5,045 bases of DNA, from NCBI GenBank assembly GCA_017646945.1, contig JAGCLN010000192.1:1-5045 (forward strand), in the 5' to 3' direction. Source of the DNA: Clostridia bacterium (GTDB lineage Bacteria; Bacillota; Clostridia; Christensenellales; Borkfalkiaceae). Positions 4,346 through 5,045 of the stretch are shown here, in pieces; position 1 is the first letter of the stretch; each line of letters starts with the position of its first letter. The position numbers and the translations under genes were made by a program. Below the pieces are notes generated by a model. It ran no database searches. It was not told the DNA's origin and saw only the letters and a list, made by a program, of their open reading frames with translations.

Positions 4346-5035
4346 ATGAGCAAACACAAGTTTAATTTAATAATTACCGCATCGCTATTTTTAACCTTTA
4401 TCTTCTTTACAGTTTTAGTAAAAACGGTAGACGTTGGCGCAATCGGGCCTAACGGCTCGGAAGTTGGGCTTTCATCAATCAACGGCTATTTCTTCTCACA
4501 GGTAGGCGGTAGCAAAACCATTTATAAACTTTCCGAAATTTTCGGCTACATAACCTTTTTGGTTATCGCGGGTTTTGCAGGGCTTGGGCTCTACCAACTT
4601 ATAAAGAGAAAATGCATTTGCAAAGTTGATATTTCCGTTTTGATTTTGGGTTGTTTTTACGTTTTGGTTTTCGCTTTTTATTTCTTGTTTGAAATCGTTG
4701 AAATCAATTACCGCCCTATCCTTAGCGAAGAAGGTGAACTCGAAGCGTCTTACCCGTCTTCACACACTCTACTTTCACTTTGCGTAGTAAGTTCGGCAAT
4801 AATCGTTATTAAAGACTTATTCTTTGATAAAAAACCCATCTTGATTGCATCTTACGTGGGTGGCGGTTTACTTATGGCGGTTACCGTTATCGGCAGGCTT
4901 TTAGCCGGCGTGCATTGGCTTAGCGATATCGTTGGCGGAATATTACTTTCCACCGCGCTTATTATGGCGTTCTGCACGGCGTTAACTTTTGCGAAAGAAA
5001 AGTTTAGTTCAAAATGCAACTTAACCGATAAATAA
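4346..5035 (+). CDS. PAP2-family membrane phosphatase
   Basis: This 229-residue integral membrane protein belongs to the phosphatidic acid phosphatase type 2 superfamily, which hydrolyses lipid phosphates or pyrophosphates such as phosphatidate, phosphatidylglycerol phosphate or undecaprenyl pyrophosphate. Membrane segments lie near residues 8-26, 66-86, 96-118, 142-156, 165-183 and 195-213. The catalytic motifs are NYRP (121-124), PSSH (137-140) and RLLAGVHWLSD (184-194), giving the R-x5-H-x3-D triad R184, H190 and D194, with H140 as acid-base residue. In the first motif (K-x6-RP) the lysine position holds E116. The LEASYPSS context recalls a Firmicutes subgroup in which this part differs from the classic form. 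The substrate cannot be told from sequence. The gene is transcribed alone, divergently from the capD-like gene, and may serve the same envelope-glycan lipid-carrier cycle. That link is an inference. Confidence 0.93.
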   Translation: MSKHKFNLIITASLFLTFIFFTVLVKTVDVGAIGPNGSEVGLSSINGYFFSQVGGSKTIYKLSEIFGYITFLVIAGFAGLGLYQLIKRKCICKVDISVLILGCFYVLVFAFYFLFEIVEINYRPILSEEGELEASYPSSHTLLSLCVVSSAIIVIKDLFFDKKPILIASYVGGGLLMAVTVIGRLLAGVHWLSDIVGGILLSTALIMAFCTALTFAKEKFSSKCNLTDK

Positions 5036-5045
5036 AACTATCCCC

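Overview
The window is AT-rich and carries four protein genes, one tRNA gene and a family of structured repeats. The protein sequences, the near-consensus sigma-A-type promoters and the weak or absent Shine-Dalgarno sites fit a low-GC Gram-positive bacterium of the Clostridia, probably an uncultured gut lineage. That placement is an inference from gene style; no marker here fixes a genus.

Layout, left to right. A structured repeat (copy D, cut by the window edge) runs to base 113 and meets the stop codon of mnmA, the tRNA 2-thiouridylase gene, on the minus strand (108-1187). A divergent promoter region follows. Next comes a VanZ-like membrane protein gene on the plus strand (1304-1837), whose last 12 codons lie inside repeat copy A. 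From 1799 to 2346 there is no other protein gene. This stretch holds repeat copies A and B in tandem, a tRNA-Arg(CCG) gene (2002-2078) starting two bases after copy B, an intrinsic terminator (2088-2112), the repeat remnants E and F, and full copy C. Copy C meets the stop codon of a long capD/wbpM-type nucleotide-sugar dehydratase gene on the minus strand (2341-4185). A second divergent promoter region (4186-4345) separates that gene from a PAP2-family membrane phosphatase gene on the plus strand (4346-5035).

Each protein gene has its own promoter, so no operon is visible. Three of the four (VanZ-like, CapD-like, PAP2) fit cell-envelope or surface-glycan work: the CapD-like enzyme would make an activated sugar, and PAP2 would act on a lipid phosphate or pyrophosphate. 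MnmA and tRNA-Arg belong to translation.

The most notable content is the repeat family. It is about 125 bp long with ends of the type TTTAA..CGTTA / TAACG..TTAAA. It folds into one long interrupted hairpin whose stems differ in sequence between copies yet stay paired. The copies share a hairpin with one bulged base four pairs below a U-rich loop, and a conserved internal loop (CAAGGCTCG opposite roughly AGTAACGAAG). All copies point the same way and sit exactly at gene ends. I do not recognise it as a named family.
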